Source: Neobacillus sp. SuZ13 (GTDB lineage Bacteria; Bacillota; Bacilli; Bacillales; Cytobacillaceae). Taken from it: a DNA stretch of 64,000 nt. The notes under the pieces were generated by a model. That model searched no databases. It was not told the DNA's origin and saw only the letters and a program-made list of their open reading frames with translations. A program made the translations under genes and the position numbers. Each line of letters starts with the position of its first letter. Position 1 is the first letter of the stretch. Shown piece by piece: positions 16,068 to 25,383 of the stretch. The stretch is from contig NZ_CP126107.1 in the NCBI RefSeq assembly GCF_030123365.1, forward strand, positions 2,527,501 through 2,591,500, in the 5' to 3' direction.

Positions 16068-17162
16068 CTAAGGAGTGTTTACGGTCTTCCCGATTCCGAC
16101 TTTAAAGATCCATCTAAGAATTGGAGGAACGACAAAGTAAATAAAAAGTAGGCGAAAGATTTGAAAGCCGGTAACCATTGATAAATCGGCATGGATGGCA
16201 TGTGCGAGAATTCCCATCTGATCCATTCCACCAGGAGCTAAGGCTAAAAAACTGGTCGAATGGTTAATATGATAAAAACTAACCAACAGTATACTTAACC
16301 CGATGGAGACCAGGATCATGACCATCCCACTAATGAGTGCAAGCGAAATAATTTTTGTTTTATGTTCCAGTTTCTCAGGTTTTAATAGCAGACCAATATA
16401 AGCACCAATAAAAAATTGGGAGGCATCCAGTAAAGTTGGAGGTAACGCTGGTCCTTGTAATCCCATTAAATTGAAGATTGCTGTTCCTAATATTGGCCCT
16501 AGTAAGTAGGGAGTAGGAAAGTGAAGTTTCCTAGCAAGTAAAGCACAAACCACACAAATTAAACCAAACCAAATAACGTTAGGAAAAAAGGGCCAAGGGG
16601 AGATAGCACCTCCAGTAACCAAGTCAGACACTGTGTCGGAAGTATTATTAAAAAATGGTCCGAAGATAAGAAAGGGAACAAAGAATATAATCATAATCAA
16701 TCGAGCAACTTGAAGAAACGTTACAGTAGTCATGTTAATTCCTTTTAATTCTTCTGCAAAGATTATCATTTGTGAAAGCCCGCCCGGAATACTGCCAATC
16801 AGGACGGTCGGATAATCGACCCCTGACAGTTTAGATACCACAAAAGCGATTCCAGCACAAAAACAAACAAGCAATACCGTCATCAATAACATGGAAGGCA
16901 GTTTTGCCACGATTTCAAGGAGTGCTTCTTTAGTGAACGATAGACCAATGGAATATCCGACAATCACTAAGCCGGTATCTCGAATCATCTTTGGCCAGTA
17001 AAACTGAACTTTTCCGAACCGAGAGCCAATTAAAACTGCTGTCATTGGTCCAAGCAGCCAAGGAATTGGTGAATGGATGATGGAGAATATGAAACCTCCG
17101 ATTAAGGAGGTTACCAATGTAATACAGAATCGAACCCTTATATCGTCAATAGTAAAATTCAT
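16068..17162 (-). CDS. AbrB-family membrane transporter (364 aa)
   Basis: The PF05145 family (often annotated as putative ammonia monooxygenase, unrelated to the DNA-binding AbrB). About ten transmembrane helices form two AbrB duplication halves. Characteristic elements are PIPWLLGPMTAVLIG and GSIPGGLSQM in the first half and the matching PTPYLLGPILGTAIFN and ALAPGGMDQMG in the second. The transported compound is unknown. ATG at 17162 follows AGAAGGG. It is upstream of the phosphoesterase gene with a 72-base gap. Confidence 0.85.
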   Translation of the reverse strand: MNFTIDDIRVRFCITLVTSLIGGFIFSIIHSPIPWLLGPMTAVLIGSRFGKVQFYWPKMIRDTGLVIVGYSIGLSFTKEALLEIVAKLPSMLLMTVLLVCFCAGIAFVVSKLSGVDYPTVLIGSIPGGLSQMIIFAEELKGINMTTVTFLQVARLIMIIFFVPFLIFGPFFNNTSDTVSDLVTGGAISPWPFFPNVIWFGLICVVCALLARKLHFPTPYLLGPILGTAIFNLMGLQGPALPPTLLDASQFFIGAYIGLLLKPEKLEHKTKIISLALISGMVMILVSIGLSILLVSFYHINHSTSFLALAPGGMDQMGILAHAIHADLSMVTGFQIFRLLFIYFVVPPILRWIFKVGIGKTVNTP

Positions 17163-17323
17163 CAAAGAAACCCTTCTGTCTAAAGAAATTGTTTACTGTT
17201 CACGCCTTTGACATAATTTTAACATGATGTGGAAAATTAATCTAAACTTAAGTATTTTAGAGTGGGTTTACACATAATAAAGGAGAAAAGTTATCCAATA
17301 TATTCTTAAAAGGAGAGTAATAT

Positions 17324-17839
17324 ATGAAAGCACCACTTATATTAGGACTCGGTATTACCTTCTTCTTTTTCGTCCCTCTAGGAATCTATACGAATATCTT
17401 CCCGTTTGTCACGATTGGGTTAACTGGTGCTGGTTTATCCTTTACTTTATATAGTTTAAAAATAAAAAACGACTGGAAAGGCTTTAACAGGTTGCAAAAA
17501 TTACCCTTTATTGGCTCATCAGTTGTTTGGATCTACCGTTTAGGTATTCTTGGACTTGGTGCCGTAGCCTTATATAGTGCTACTTCATTTTGGGCGGATT
17601 CACCTGCTTACATTAAAAAGAATTACGCGAAAATAGAAGGGATTCCATCAAAAATTGTTTATGAGAAAGCTACATTAAAGAGTCAAATAGAAGGAACGAT
17701 TACAGTTATCATTAATAACAAACGACTAAGCATTGCTCCGAATCCACATTATCCGATCAAAAACAATGTGGAAGGCCGCCATTTCCTGATTAACTATCTG
17801 CCAAACACCGAATGGGTCATGGACTATACAATCGAATAA
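17324..17839 (+). CDS. Membrane protein of unknown function (171 aa)
   Basis: Three hydrophobic segments cover the first 90 residues. A hydrophilic domain of about 80 residues follows, with SIAPNPHYPIKNNVEGRHFLINYLPNTEWVMDY, and probably faces outside. I do not recognise the family. AAAGGAGA precedes ATG. It ends at a shared convergent terminator. Confidence 0.75.
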   Translation: MKAPLILGLGITFFFFVPLGIYTNIFPFVTIGLTGAGLSFTLYSLKIKNDWKGFNRLQKLPFIGSSVVWIYRLGILGLGAVALYSATSFWADSPAYIKKNYAKIEGIPSKIVYEKATLKSQIEGTITVIINNKRLSIAPNPHYPIKNNVEGRHFLINYLPNTEWVMDYTIE

Positions 17840-17842
17840 ATG

Positions 17843-17886
17843 AAAAAAACTAGGAAACTCACCGTTCTGTTTCCTAGTTTTTTTTC
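17843..17886. terminator. Bidirectional terminator
   Basis: AAAACTAGGAAAC pairs perfectly with GTTTCCTAGTTTT around a 10-nt loop. It separates the convergent genes at 17324 and 17888. Confidence 0.9.
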
Positions 17887-17887
17887 A

Positions 17888-19153
17888 TTAATTTACTTGT
17901 GTCTGGTGAACGACTTCCTTACGTTGTTCAATGATCATTAATCCGCCGAATAATCCCAGAAGGGAGAAAAGAACAGGGATCATAAAACCATAATGGTAGC
18001 CTACACTGCTTGTGGATGCATGGAAATGGTCTAATACTTTCCCGAAAATACTTGGTAAAAGGACAGCACTTAAAAATCCGCCCATATTGGCAAAACCGGA
18101 AACCACTCCGACCTCTTTGATATCAAAGGATTTTCTGACAATCGCAAAGGTTAAAGCACTCGCCCCATTTCCATACCCAATAATAAAGAAAATAATCGTA
18201 AGCATCAGGATTGGCGGCTTTCCGTTCATAATTAAAAATGACATCCAGGATAAAGCTACAATACAGTGAACAAAAACGTAGAGTCGTTTAATTGAGTCAA
18301 AGCGGCTGGAAATCCAGCTGGTTAAAGGAGCACCAATAATAGCTCCGATAAGACCAATCATAATCAGCTGACTTGAATCTGAACGTGACAACCCATAAAC
18401 ATGCATCCCATAAGGGACAGCCCACGAACCAATAAATCCTACATACGTACCAACAGCACCAAAGTGACAAAAGAATGCGGCCCATGCTTGACGTGTGGTA
18501 AAAATCCGACGTAGCAAAATCAGCGTATTTTCACGTGGTTTTTTGGGTTTATTACTAGCTGTACTTTTCCACGTCATTTTTTTAGGTTTTTGTATGAGCA
18601 CAATATAAAGTAAGACGCTGCAAAGAATTAATAGGATTCCTGTTGTAAAAAAAGGTGCGCGCCACCCGGATAACGTAATCCATGCAGATAGTGGTACGGT
18701 CGCTAACAAAAAGCCAAAGCTTCCTGCCATTCCCGCGATACCTAGTAATCCAACAAATTCTCTTACTTTAAACCACTGACTGAGGATCAACACTAAATTA
18801 ACCCATATCGCCGCATCACCCATACCTACCAATAATCTAGCCAAAAGAAACACGACTTCATGTGAGGCCGTACTATAAATTAACGTACCTATCCCTGTAA
18901 GCAGCGCCCCAATCACTAGAAAGAAATTAGGACCAAATCGATCGGACAAGATCCCTACAGGAATTTGTAAACCAGCATACGCAAAGAATTGAATACTGGC
19001 CAGTAATCCAATCGTAGAGGCGGTTATGTTAAAATCTTTCATTAATTGGTCGGAAATCAATCCGGGGGCTGTACGTTGGCTCACAATTAATAAATATGTT
19101 AATAAAACTGACACAAAAACGACCCATCGATACTTGCTATTTTGTTTTTCCAA
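17888..19153 (-). CDS. Major-facilitator-superfamily transporter (421 aa)
   Basis: Twelve predicted membrane helices. The MFS signature GILSDRFGP lies between helices 2 and 3 and ISSRFDSIKRL is the equivalent loop in the second half. It resembles the anion/organic-acid (ACS/NarK-like) branch, but the substrate cannot be fixed. Start TTG at 19153, nine bases after AGGAG. It stands alone between its terminator and a 234-base upstream region that has short AT-rich inverted repeats (GACTTTTTA with TAAAAAGTC) of unclear meaning. Confidence 0.87.
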   Translation of the reverse strand: MEKQNSKYRWVVFVSVLLTYLLIVSQRTAPGLISDQLMKDFNITASTIGLLASIQFFAYAGLQIPVGILSDRFGPNFFLVIGALLTGIGTLIYSTASHEVVFLLARLLVGMGDAAIWVNLVLILSQWFKVREFVGLLGIAGMAGSFGFLLATVPLSAWITLSGWRAPFFTTGILLILCSVLLYIVLIQKPKKMTWKSTASNKPKKPRENTLILLRRIFTTRQAWAAFFCHFGAVGTYVGFIGSWAVPYGMHVYGLSRSDSSQLIMIGLIGAIIGAPLTSWISSRFDSIKRLYVFVHCIVALSWMSFLIMNGKPPILMLTIIFFIIGYGNGASALTFAIVRKSFDIKEVGVVSGFANMGGFLSAVLLPSIFGKVLDHFHASTSSVGYHYGFMIPVLFSLLGLFGGLMIIEQRKEVVHQTQVN

Positions 19154-19387
19154 TGATCTCTACTCCTGTTAGTAATAATTTTCTTATTATACTACATAAA
19201 TTTGGATTTTTGTCTTTTTAGGCACTGACTTTTTAGTGCTACTATTATATTGAAATTTTTAATTCTATGATTAAAAAGTCCTATAATACAAACGCACTAA
19301 CTTTAAATGGGAAAGGCTCATTTTATCATGAAAATGATGTAAACCCATATACTTAGTTTACACCATTATTAAAGGGGGAATTGGTTC

Positions 19388-20188
19388 ATGAATCAACAAA
19401 CCTTAATATTGGATTTAGATGACACTTTAATTCATTGCAATAAATACTTTGTAGAATCTCGAAACAGATTTGCAAATGTGATGAAGAAATGGTTTAAATT
19501 AGTTTCTAAACAAGAAATTCTCGACAAGCAATCTGAAATTGACATAAAAGGTGTGGAAAAAAACGGCTTACATTCTTCCTTATATACGCAATCCTTAGTG
19601 GCAACCTATCGGTATTTTTGCTTAAGATTTGGAAGGAAACTGAAGGGATCTGAGATAAATCAAATTGAAAAAATTGGTCAAAGTGTTTTTCAACGAAAGG
19701 TAAAACCATTTCCATATATGTATGAAATCCTGGATACCTTACAAGCTGACGGACATCAATTGTTATTATTTACAGGAGGGGATGAAGCAAACCAAAGGAG
19801 AAAGATTACTCAATTGAGGTTAACGGATTACTTTGAGGACAGAATCTTTATTTTTGAACATAAAAACACCGATGCACTGCAGCAGATTCTAAATAATATC
19901 AACACAGATAAAAAGTGTACTTGGATGATTGGTAATTCACTCAAAACGGACATCAAACCGGCGCTTGAACTGGGAATCAATGCGATCCATATTCCTGCTG
20001 AGATCGAGTGGAGCTATAATATTGTCGATATCGAAATCGAACCAAGCGGGACTTACGCTCAATTAAAATCACTTGTACATTTGCCAGAGTTTATCAGGGA
20101 ACAAGCATATAATACTGCGATAAATAGGGGAAGGAGTTCTGTCAAAGAAATTCTGACAGTATACTTAAATAAAGAGGTTAAAGCCTAA
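19388..20188 (+). CDS. HAD-superfamily hydrolase (266 aa)
   Basis: Motif I is LDLDDTLIH (Asp9, Asp11), motif II Thr in LLLFTGGD, and motif III is WMIGNSLKTDIKPALELG. The cap is alpha-helical (residues 20-110). A C-terminal extension of about 40 residues (LPEFIREQAYN onward) is unusual. The substrate is not known. AAAGGGGG lies before ATG; an intrinsic terminator follows. Confidence 0.85.
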   Translation: MNQQTLILDLDDTLIHCNKYFVESRNRFANVMKKWFKLVSKQEILDKQSEIDIKGVEKNGLHSSLYTQSLVATYRYFCLRFGRKLKGSEINQIEKIGQSVFQRKVKPFPYMYEILDTLQADGHQLLLFTGGDEANQRRKITQLRLTDYFEDRIFIFEHKNTDALQQILNNINTDKKCTWMIGNSLKTDIKPALELGINAIHIPAEIEWSYNIVDIEIEPSGTYAQLKSLVHLPEFIREQAYNTAINRGRSSVKEILTVYLNKEVKA

Positions 20189-20199
20189 ACGAATGAAGT

Positions 20200-20233
20200 A
20201 GAGTGGTTTCCAAATGGGTACCACTCTTTATTT
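20200..20233 (+). terminator. Terminator after the HAD gene
   Basis: AGAGTGGT (20200-20207) pairs with ACCACTCT (20220-20227), followed by a T-rich tail. Confidence 0.75.
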
Positions 20234-20318
20234 GTTTAAAAAGTTAATTTGTTAGAATAGTAGTTATGGCTTATTTAGAGTATAATAAAGGTATCTATCG
20301 TAGTAAGGAGATACCTAC

Positions 20319-20882
20319 ATGAGCATTAAACCAAAAAAGTATAATTTTTTTCAACGATTTGGACGTGCTTTTAAGTTAAATATTATTAAACTGCTTAGGT
20401 CTCCTGGTGGAGCTAAAAAAGTATCCTTAGGATTCGCCCTTGGCCTTGGCTTAGAAATGTTGGTTCTGTCAACAGGATCACTTATCTATATATTTTTTGT
20501 TCCGATTGTCCGTTTAGCGAAAGGCTCATTACCTGCATCAATTATTGGGAATGTAATTGGAAAATTAACACTGCTCCCAGTCATTTTGTTACCTTTTGCA
20601 AAAACATTAGGGAAATTTCTTTTTCCAATGAAGGTTCATATCGGGCACCATTCCTCTTTTTCGTTTAAAAAATTAATCCATGGGGATTTCCATACGCTCG
20701 TAAGTATCCTTCATGGAGGAATCCATACGTTAATAGGAATGTCGATATTCGGGTTAATCCTTGGGGTTTGTTCTTATTTTATTGTGTATCATTTTTATGA
20801 AAAGGAAAAGGCAAAAAGGCAAAAAAGAAGACGGGATAAACGTGAAGTTCCTCTTAATTCAATCAACCAAACTTATATATAA
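20319..20882 (+). CDS. DUF2062-type membrane protein (187 aa)
   Basis: The segment LLRSPGGAKKVSLGFALGLGLEML, followed by a hydrophobic helix and GNVIGKLTLLPVILLPFAKTLG, is the DUF2062 signature. About three membrane segments are present and the C-terminus is highly basic (KAKRQKRRRDKR). The function of the family is unknown. AAGGAGA precedes ATG. Confidence 0.82.
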   Translation: MSIKPKKYNFFQRFGRAFKLNIIKLLRSPGGAKKVSLGFALGLGLEMLVLSTGSLIYIFFVPIVRLAKGSLPASIIGNVIGKLTLLPVILLPFAKTLGKFLFPMKVHIGHHSSFSFKKLIHGDFHTLVSILHGGIHTLIGMSIFGLILGVCSYFIVYHFYEKEKAKRQKRRRDKREVPLNSINQTYI

Positions 20883-20894
20883 GCAGCCCAGAAT

Positions 20895-20930
20895 AGAAAA
20901 CGTCTTCAGAGGAAGGTGTTTTCTTTTTTT
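20895..20930 (+). terminator. Terminator after the DUF2062 gene
   Basis: AGAAAAC-G-TCTTC pairs with GGAAG-GT-GTTTTCT and runs into seven T. Confidence 0.75.
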
Positions 20931-20985
20931 AGCTTGGATTAATCTTTTCCGAAGAATGTACATATTAATAGTTGAGGTGAAAATT

Positions 20986-21807
20986 GTGGAAATATTAAAT
21001 TCCAAATTTGATTTACATACCCATCACGAAAGATGCGGTCATGCTCGTGGGAAAATACGTGATTATATTGAAGCCGCAATTGAAAGAGGATTAAATGTAA
21101 TCGGTATAGCTGATCATTCCCCATACTTCAGCAGTGAGGAGGATCAACTCCATCCCAATATCGCCATGGCAAAAAGTGCGTTTCCCGAATATGTGAACGA
21201 AGTCCTTCAGTTAAAACAAGTCTATAGAGGGAAAATCGACGTGCTGCTCGGGGTAGAGTCGGATTTCTTCCCTGAGTCAGTTGACATTTACCGCTCCTGT
21301 TTTGAACCATATCCTTTTGACTACATCATTGGATCTGTTCATTATGTGGACGGAGTAAGTATTTTTAATAAAAAGCGATGGAACGGCCTGACTGATAAAG
21401 AAAAGATCAAATCGAAAGAAAATTACTATTCGCTAATTGAGCAATCCGCACGAAGTGGTATGTTTCAAATCCTCGGCCATATTGACGCCATGAAAGGATT
21501 TTATCCTGCTTTTTCATCCATTCAGACAGCTGCGGTCGAACATACCCTGAAAGTGATAGGAGAAAATGATATTGCAATTGAAATCAACACCTCTGGAAAA
21601 ACCAAGGACGTTGGCGGCTGGTATCCGTCAGACGATATTCTTGAAATGGCTCTACACTATGGTGTGAAAGTAACCTTTGGATCCGATGCTCATGATCCGC
21701 ATCGAGTAGGGGACGATTTTGATCTTGTTCAGCAACGTCTCAAGGAAATTGGATTCAAGGAATGGGTATATTTTAAGAACAAAGAAAGAGTGTTAGTAAG
21801 GATTTAG
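20986..21807 (+). CDS. PHP-family histidinol-phosphatase-like protein (273 aa)
   Basis: A PHP-domain phosphoesterase. Metal-binding motifs are HTHHERCGHA near the start, IADHSPY, GVESDFF, GSVHYVDG, GHIDAMK and GSDAHDPHRVG. These match histidinol phosphatases of the HisJ/HisK type, which make histidinol from histidinol phosphate. There is no neighbouring his gene, so a different phosphate ester is possible. The start is GTG at 20986 behind GAGGTGA; the long upstream extension overlaps the DUF2062 gene and terminator and is rejected. Confidence 0.88.
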   Translation: MEILNSKFDLHTHHERCGHARGKIRDYIEAAIERGLNVIGIADHSPYFSSEEDQLHPNIAMAKSAFPEYVNEVLQLKQVYRGKIDVLLGVESDFFPESVDIYRSCFEPYPFDYIIGSVHYVDGVSIFNKKRWNGLTDKEKIKSKENYYSLIEQSARSGMFQILGHIDAMKGFYPAFSSIQTAAVEHTLKVIGENDIAIEINTSGKTKDVGGWYPSDDILEMALHYGVKVTFGSDAHDPHRVGDDFDLVQQRLKEIGFKEWVYFKNKERVLVRI

Positions 21808-21857
21808 AATATTTCCGTATAATTTTACAAACACTACCTGTAAAAAGGGGTGTAACC

Positions 21858-22037
21858 ATGGACAAAGAAAAAAAGAATGTACCACAGGAATTTCAGAATA
21901 CTATTAAAGATAATAAAAATAGCAAAACCAGTCTTACAGCAAACTTAGAGGATAATGATATTCAGCCAGAGAGTGCAATTATCATTGGTGGCGGAGATCC
22001 AAATTTATCTCCAGATGCCGACCGACCGCTGATATGA
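21858..22037 (+). CDS. Small acidic hydrophilic protein (59 aa)
   Basis: A complete small ORF with ATG at 21858 behind AAAAGGGGTG. The product is rich in Asn, Asp and Lys, has no hydrophobic core, and ends in a conserved-looking AIIIGGGDPNLSPDADRPLI segment. I do not know a family. It lies 50 bases after the PHP gene and just before a strong terminator, so it may be co-transcribed with it. Confidence 0.7.
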   Translation: MDKEKKNVPQEFQNTIKDNKNSKTSLTANLEDNDIQPESAIIIGGGDPNLSPDADRPLI

Positions 22038-22042
22038 TTGAA

Positions 22043-22089
22043 AGGACACCTTTCCACATTTATTTGAATAGTGGAAGGGTGTTTTTTTA
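22043..22089 (+). terminator. Terminator after the 59-aa gene
   Basis: GACACCTTTCCAC pairs with GTGGAAGGGTGTT across a 13-nt loop and is followed by T8. Confidence 0.85.
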
Positions 22090-22166
22090 TTCGTAAATTG
22101 TCTGCAATCTTGCTTTCCATTATGATGAATAAGGGGAAATTTTAATGGACTCAATGGAGGAAATAA

Positions 22167-23150
22167 ATGAAGTTCAAAAAAGGATTAAAAAGATTCGGAT
22201 TATTTCTGATTTTATTAATTGTATTTATGTTCTTTAATAATAGTTCTATATTAACAAAGAATCGTAAGGGAGAACCGCTCTTATTGGCACACCGCGGGCT
22301 TGGACAAACTTTTCCGATGAAAGGGATTGAGTGGGATACCTGTACAGCGGAGCGTATTTATAAACCCGAGCATCCCTACTTAGAAAACACGCTGTCGTCT
22401 ATGAAGGCTGCCTATGATACCGGTGCTGACCTTGTCGAATTAGATATTAAACCAACAAAAGATGGTCAATTTGCCGTGTTTCATGACGAAACCCTTGAGT
22501 GCCGCACAAATGTAAAAGGGTCTACTAAAGACTACACAATGGCAGAATTAAAAGAGGTCGATATTGGTTACGGATATACAGCAGATAACGGTAAGACTTT
22601 TCCATTTCGGGGAAAAGGAGTGGGATTAATGCCGTCACTAGACGAGGTGATGACGCATTTTGCTGATAAACCATTCCTGATACATATTAAAAACGCAGAC
22701 CCAAAAGAGGGGACGATGCTTGCTGGATTTCTATCGAAACTACCGAAAAAACGCCTGGATCAGCTTACTGTTTACGGGGATGATCAGCCGATTGCTGCAT
22801 TAAAAGAACAGCTTCCAGGGCTAAGAATGATGTCAATGGCTACGCTAAAAAGCTGTTTGATCCCGTATTTAGGTGTGGGATGGACAGGTTATATCCCATC
22901 TGCCTGTAAGAATACGCAATTACATATACCTGAGAAATATGCACCACTGTTATGGGGCTGGCCGAATAAATTTTTAAACCGTATGGATAATGTTAACACC
23001 AGAGTCCTTGTGGTTGCAGGGGATGGAGGCTGGTCTGAAGGCTTTGATTCAGCGGATGACCTAAAACGACTTCCAGATCACTTTACAGGAGGAATATGGA
23101 CCAATCGAATTGATAGAATTGCCCCGTTAGTTAAGGAGGAAGGGCAATAG
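22167..23150 (+). CDS. Membrane-anchored GDPD-family phosphodiesterase (327 aa)
   Basis: Glycerophosphodiester phosphodiesterase-like. The N-terminal helix (FGLFLILLIVFMFF) anchors it. The catalytic barrel contains AHRGLGQTF (His and Arg), ENTLSSMKAAYDTGADLVELDIKPTKDG (Glu and Asp metal ligands) and FHDETLECRTN. The family cleaves glycerophosphodiesters to glycerol-3-phosphate. The C-terminal half (TLKSCLIPYLGVGWTGYIP) is divergent. ATG follows TGGAGG. Confidence 0.85.
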   Translation: MKFKKGLKRFGLFLILLIVFMFFNNSSILTKNRKGEPLLLAHRGLGQTFPMKGIEWDTCTAERIYKPEHPYLENTLSSMKAAYDTGADLVELDIKPTKDGQFAVFHDETLECRTNVKGSTKDYTMAELKEVDIGYGYTADNGKTFPFRGKGVGLMPSLDEVMTHFADKPFLIHIKNADPKEGTMLAGFLSKLPKKRLDQLTVYGDDQPIAALKEQLPGLRMMSMATLKSCLIPYLGVGWTGYIPSACKNTQLHIPEKYAPLLWGWPNKFLNRMDNVNTRVLVVAGDGGWSEGFDSADDLKRLPDHFTGGIWTNRIDRIAPLVKEEGQ

Positions 23151-23161
23151 TGATAATCTTG

Positions 23162-23206
23162 TCATAAGGACCAACCGAATGGGATCGGTCCTTATGAATT
23201 TATTTT
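23162..23206. terminator. Terminator between convergent genes
   Basis: ATAAGGACC pairs with GGTCCTTAT; a T-rich tail follows on the plus strand. Confidence 0.75.
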
Positions 23207-23212
23207 TACCTC

Positions 23213-24313
23213 CTAAATGCGAACCACACGACCCTTAAACACGTTTTTCCAATATCCTTTTGTCATATCGGCGACCGCAACACCTGTTGAACTTTGGGAA
23301 CCAATAAATTTCCCATTGCCAAGGTAAATTCCAACATGGCCGTCTTTTTTGTAGGTATCAAAGAAAACAAGGTCACCTGGCCGAATATCTTCGGGAGAAA
23401 CTTGCCTGCCATCATTTTTAATGGTCGACGTCGAGGTGCCGATTTCAATGCCAGCTTGCGCAAATGCCCAATGGACAAAGCCAGAGCAATCAAATCTTCC
23501 ACGGGCAATATCATCTTTATTTCTTCCGCCGCCCAACACATAAACAGAGTTACCAACATACTTATGTCCAGCATTAATGACAGTCCCTATATAGTCACTT
23601 ACATTTTCCGAGGCTACATTTATGTATGTTTCACCCTTTTTATTATCCTTCTCCTTACTATTAATCTTAACCTTTTCTTTGTTTCTTATTTTCTTTTTAT
23701 GTTGTTCTCTAAGCATCTCGTATTCAATTTCTTGTTTTTTTAGATTAGAACTTACTGTTTCTATTTTTCTCTTCATAGTTTTGAGGTCGGTTAGTTTTTT
23801 TTCTAAAGAGATCTTTTTGCGGTTGTATTCCTGTTGTTGTGTTTCCTGCTGTTCGAGTAGATCTTGATCTGCCTCAGCAATGGCTGCAACCGCACCAACA
23901 CGATCCACAAAATCACTTAAACTTGTTGCCCCTAGGAGTACATCGAGATAGGCAATATGCTTGTCAGTTTGTTGATAGGATCGAGCACGTTCTCGTAAGA
24001 TACTTTTTCGCTTATCCATATCCTTTGTTAAACTCCGAAGCTCTTTTTCGAGCTGTTTGACTTCTGTTTTGGCTTGTTTTCGTTCGGACTTAATATTTTT
24101 TATTTCTAGGTCATTTGCTTGTATGGTCTTGGAAACCCGATTTAATTGGCTAGTTATGCTTAAAAAATTTCCTTGAAGTGTAGGATAGTCATGTTGAGTT
24201 GTATGAGGAGTTTGTATGTCAGTTACAGATTCCGCCTGAACCTTTTGTATCCAATTCCCAGCAACAGTAAACATAATGGCAAAACAAACCATAGTAAGTA
24301 TCTTTTTGATCAC
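23213..24313 (-). CDS. Secreted coiled-coil NlpC/P60 endopeptidase (366 aa)
   Basis: A cell-wall peptidoglycan hydrolase. It has a signal peptide ending near KVQAES, a long coiled coil rich in Lys, Glu and Gln (about residues 50-225), and a C-terminal NlpC/P60 domain with catalytic Cys276 in RFDCSGFVHW and His326 in GHVGIYLG. The architecture resembles PcsB/CwlO-type D,L-endopeptidases that cut stem peptides. The start is taken as GTG at 24313 with only a weak ribosome site, so an internal start is possible; the protein otherwise has the usual length. Confidence 0.88.
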   Translation of the reverse strand: MIKKILTMVCFAIMFTVAGNWIQKVQAESVTDIQTPHTTQHDYPTLQGNFLSITSQLNRVSKTIQANDLEIKNIKSERKQAKTEVKQLEKELRSLTKDMDKRKSILRERARSYQQTDKHIAYLDVLLGATSLSDFVDRVGAVAAIAEADQDLLEQQETQQQEYNRKKISLEKKLTDLKTMKRKIETVSSNLKKQEIEYEMLREQHKKKIRNKEKVKINSKEKDNKKGETYINVASENVSDYIGTVINAGHKYVGNSVYVLGGGRNKDDIARGRFDCSGFVHWAFAQAGIEIGTSTSTIKNDGRQVSPEDIRPGDLVFFDTYKKDGHVGIYLGNGKFIGSQSSTGVAVADMTKGYWKNVFKGRVVRI

Positions 24314-24450
24314 CTTACACCACTACTTTCCACTCTATTGTTTTCTAAATGTTCGCACTATTAAATCTATAAAAATTGTAGCAAAACATTCTATCAATAG
24401 TGTTATAGGGCTATTACATTTAAATAACAAATAATAGTAGAAAGGTAGGA

Positions 24451-24488
24451 TAAAATAACCGAAGGAAATGAGTCTTCCTTCGGTTTTA
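24451..24488. terminator. Terminator after the SGNH hydrolase gene
   Basis: AACCGAAGGAA pairs perfectly with TTCCTTCGGTT, overlapping the stop codon of the minus-strand gene at 24486. Confidence 0.85.
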
Positions 24489-25304
24489 TACTGAACTTTT
24501 TCTAAATTGATGTTTAAATTGATCAATCATTTGCTCTGAAATGGCGGTATAACCAGCCACATTTGGATGGACACCATCAGGGGAAAGATTTTGCAGATGG
24601 TCACCGTTAATGACCTTCGTGGTTTCAACGACTATCGACCCTGGGACTTTGTTCGCAGCTTCATAAATATTAAGATTCCATTTCGGCAGCATTTTATCTG
24701 CCAGTGGATACAATTGGTCATCAGGTGATAATGGATTGTACAATTCTAAGAATACAATCGTGGCGTTCGGATTAAGCATGGTAATTTTCTTCGTGATGTT
24801 GGTTAAATTTTTCGAGAAATTGTTCTTTAATTGGTCGTAGCCTTGAATCACCGAACGAATATCTTGCCCGTTAGCCATTTGTAAGATATCATTTCCGCCC
24901 ACATTAATCGTGACAATGTCTGACTGCTTGATTGCTTCATCATAACGACCTTCCTGAACCAGTTCGTTTAATTCATTACTGGTAATTCCGTTGATCCCTT
25001 CGTTTTGTGTGACTATTTTTTTTGAAGTTTGTGTTGCCAATTTTTTAGAAAATAGACTAACAAAGTTCTCGTCCTTTGGTGCACCGACTCCGCGAATGAT
25101 AGAATCGCCAATAGCCAGATGGTGAATTTGAGCCTTTTGTGTATTTCGATAATAATTAATAAAAGAGGTTTGGTTCGAACTTTTGCTCACCACAACCGCG
25201 TGTTTTTTCATTTGATGTATTTGATACTGAGGATAATAAATCCATGCAGAAATACCAAGTCCAATGAGCATTACAAAAACAAACAGATATTTTACTAATT
25301 TCAT
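24486..25304 (-). CDS. SGNH/GDSL-family hydrolase with signal anchor (272 aa)
   Basis: A serine esterase/lipase-like enzyme. Block I GDSIIRGVG holds Ser68; block III NVGGNDIL holds the oxyanion Asn; and SPDGVHPNVAGY holds the catalytic Asp-His pair. The N-terminal hydrophobic helix (YLFVFVMLIGLGISAW) is a signal anchor, so the enzyme acts outside the cell. ATG at 25304 follows AAGGAGTGG; an in-frame GTG nine bases upstream overlaps that site. Its upstream region is the 52-bp tandem repeat array. Confidence 0.88.
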   Translation of the reverse strand: MKLVKYLFVFVMLIGLGISAWIYYPQYQIHQMKKHAVVVSKSSNQTSFINYYRNTQKAQIHHLAIGDSIIRGVGAPKDENFVSLFSKKLATQTSKKIVTQNEGINGITSNELNELVQEGRYDEAIKQSDIVTINVGGNDILQMANGQDIRSVIQGYDQLKNNFSKNLTNITKKITMLNPNATIVFLELYNPLSPDDQLYPLADKMLPKWNLNIYEAANKVPGSIVVETTKVINGDHLQNLSPDGVHPNVAGYTAISEQMIDQFKHQFRKSSV

Positions 25305-25383
25305 ACCATCCACTCCTTGAATATTCTATTATATCAAGAATAACAAGTGAAATAAGTAGGATGTGTTTTCCAGTTAGAAGGAG

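Noticed and set aside
20761..20985. 75-residue N-terminal extension of the PHP phosphatase
   Set aside because: It overlaps the DUF2062 gene and crosses its terminator; GTG at 20986 behind GAGGTGA fits the family start.
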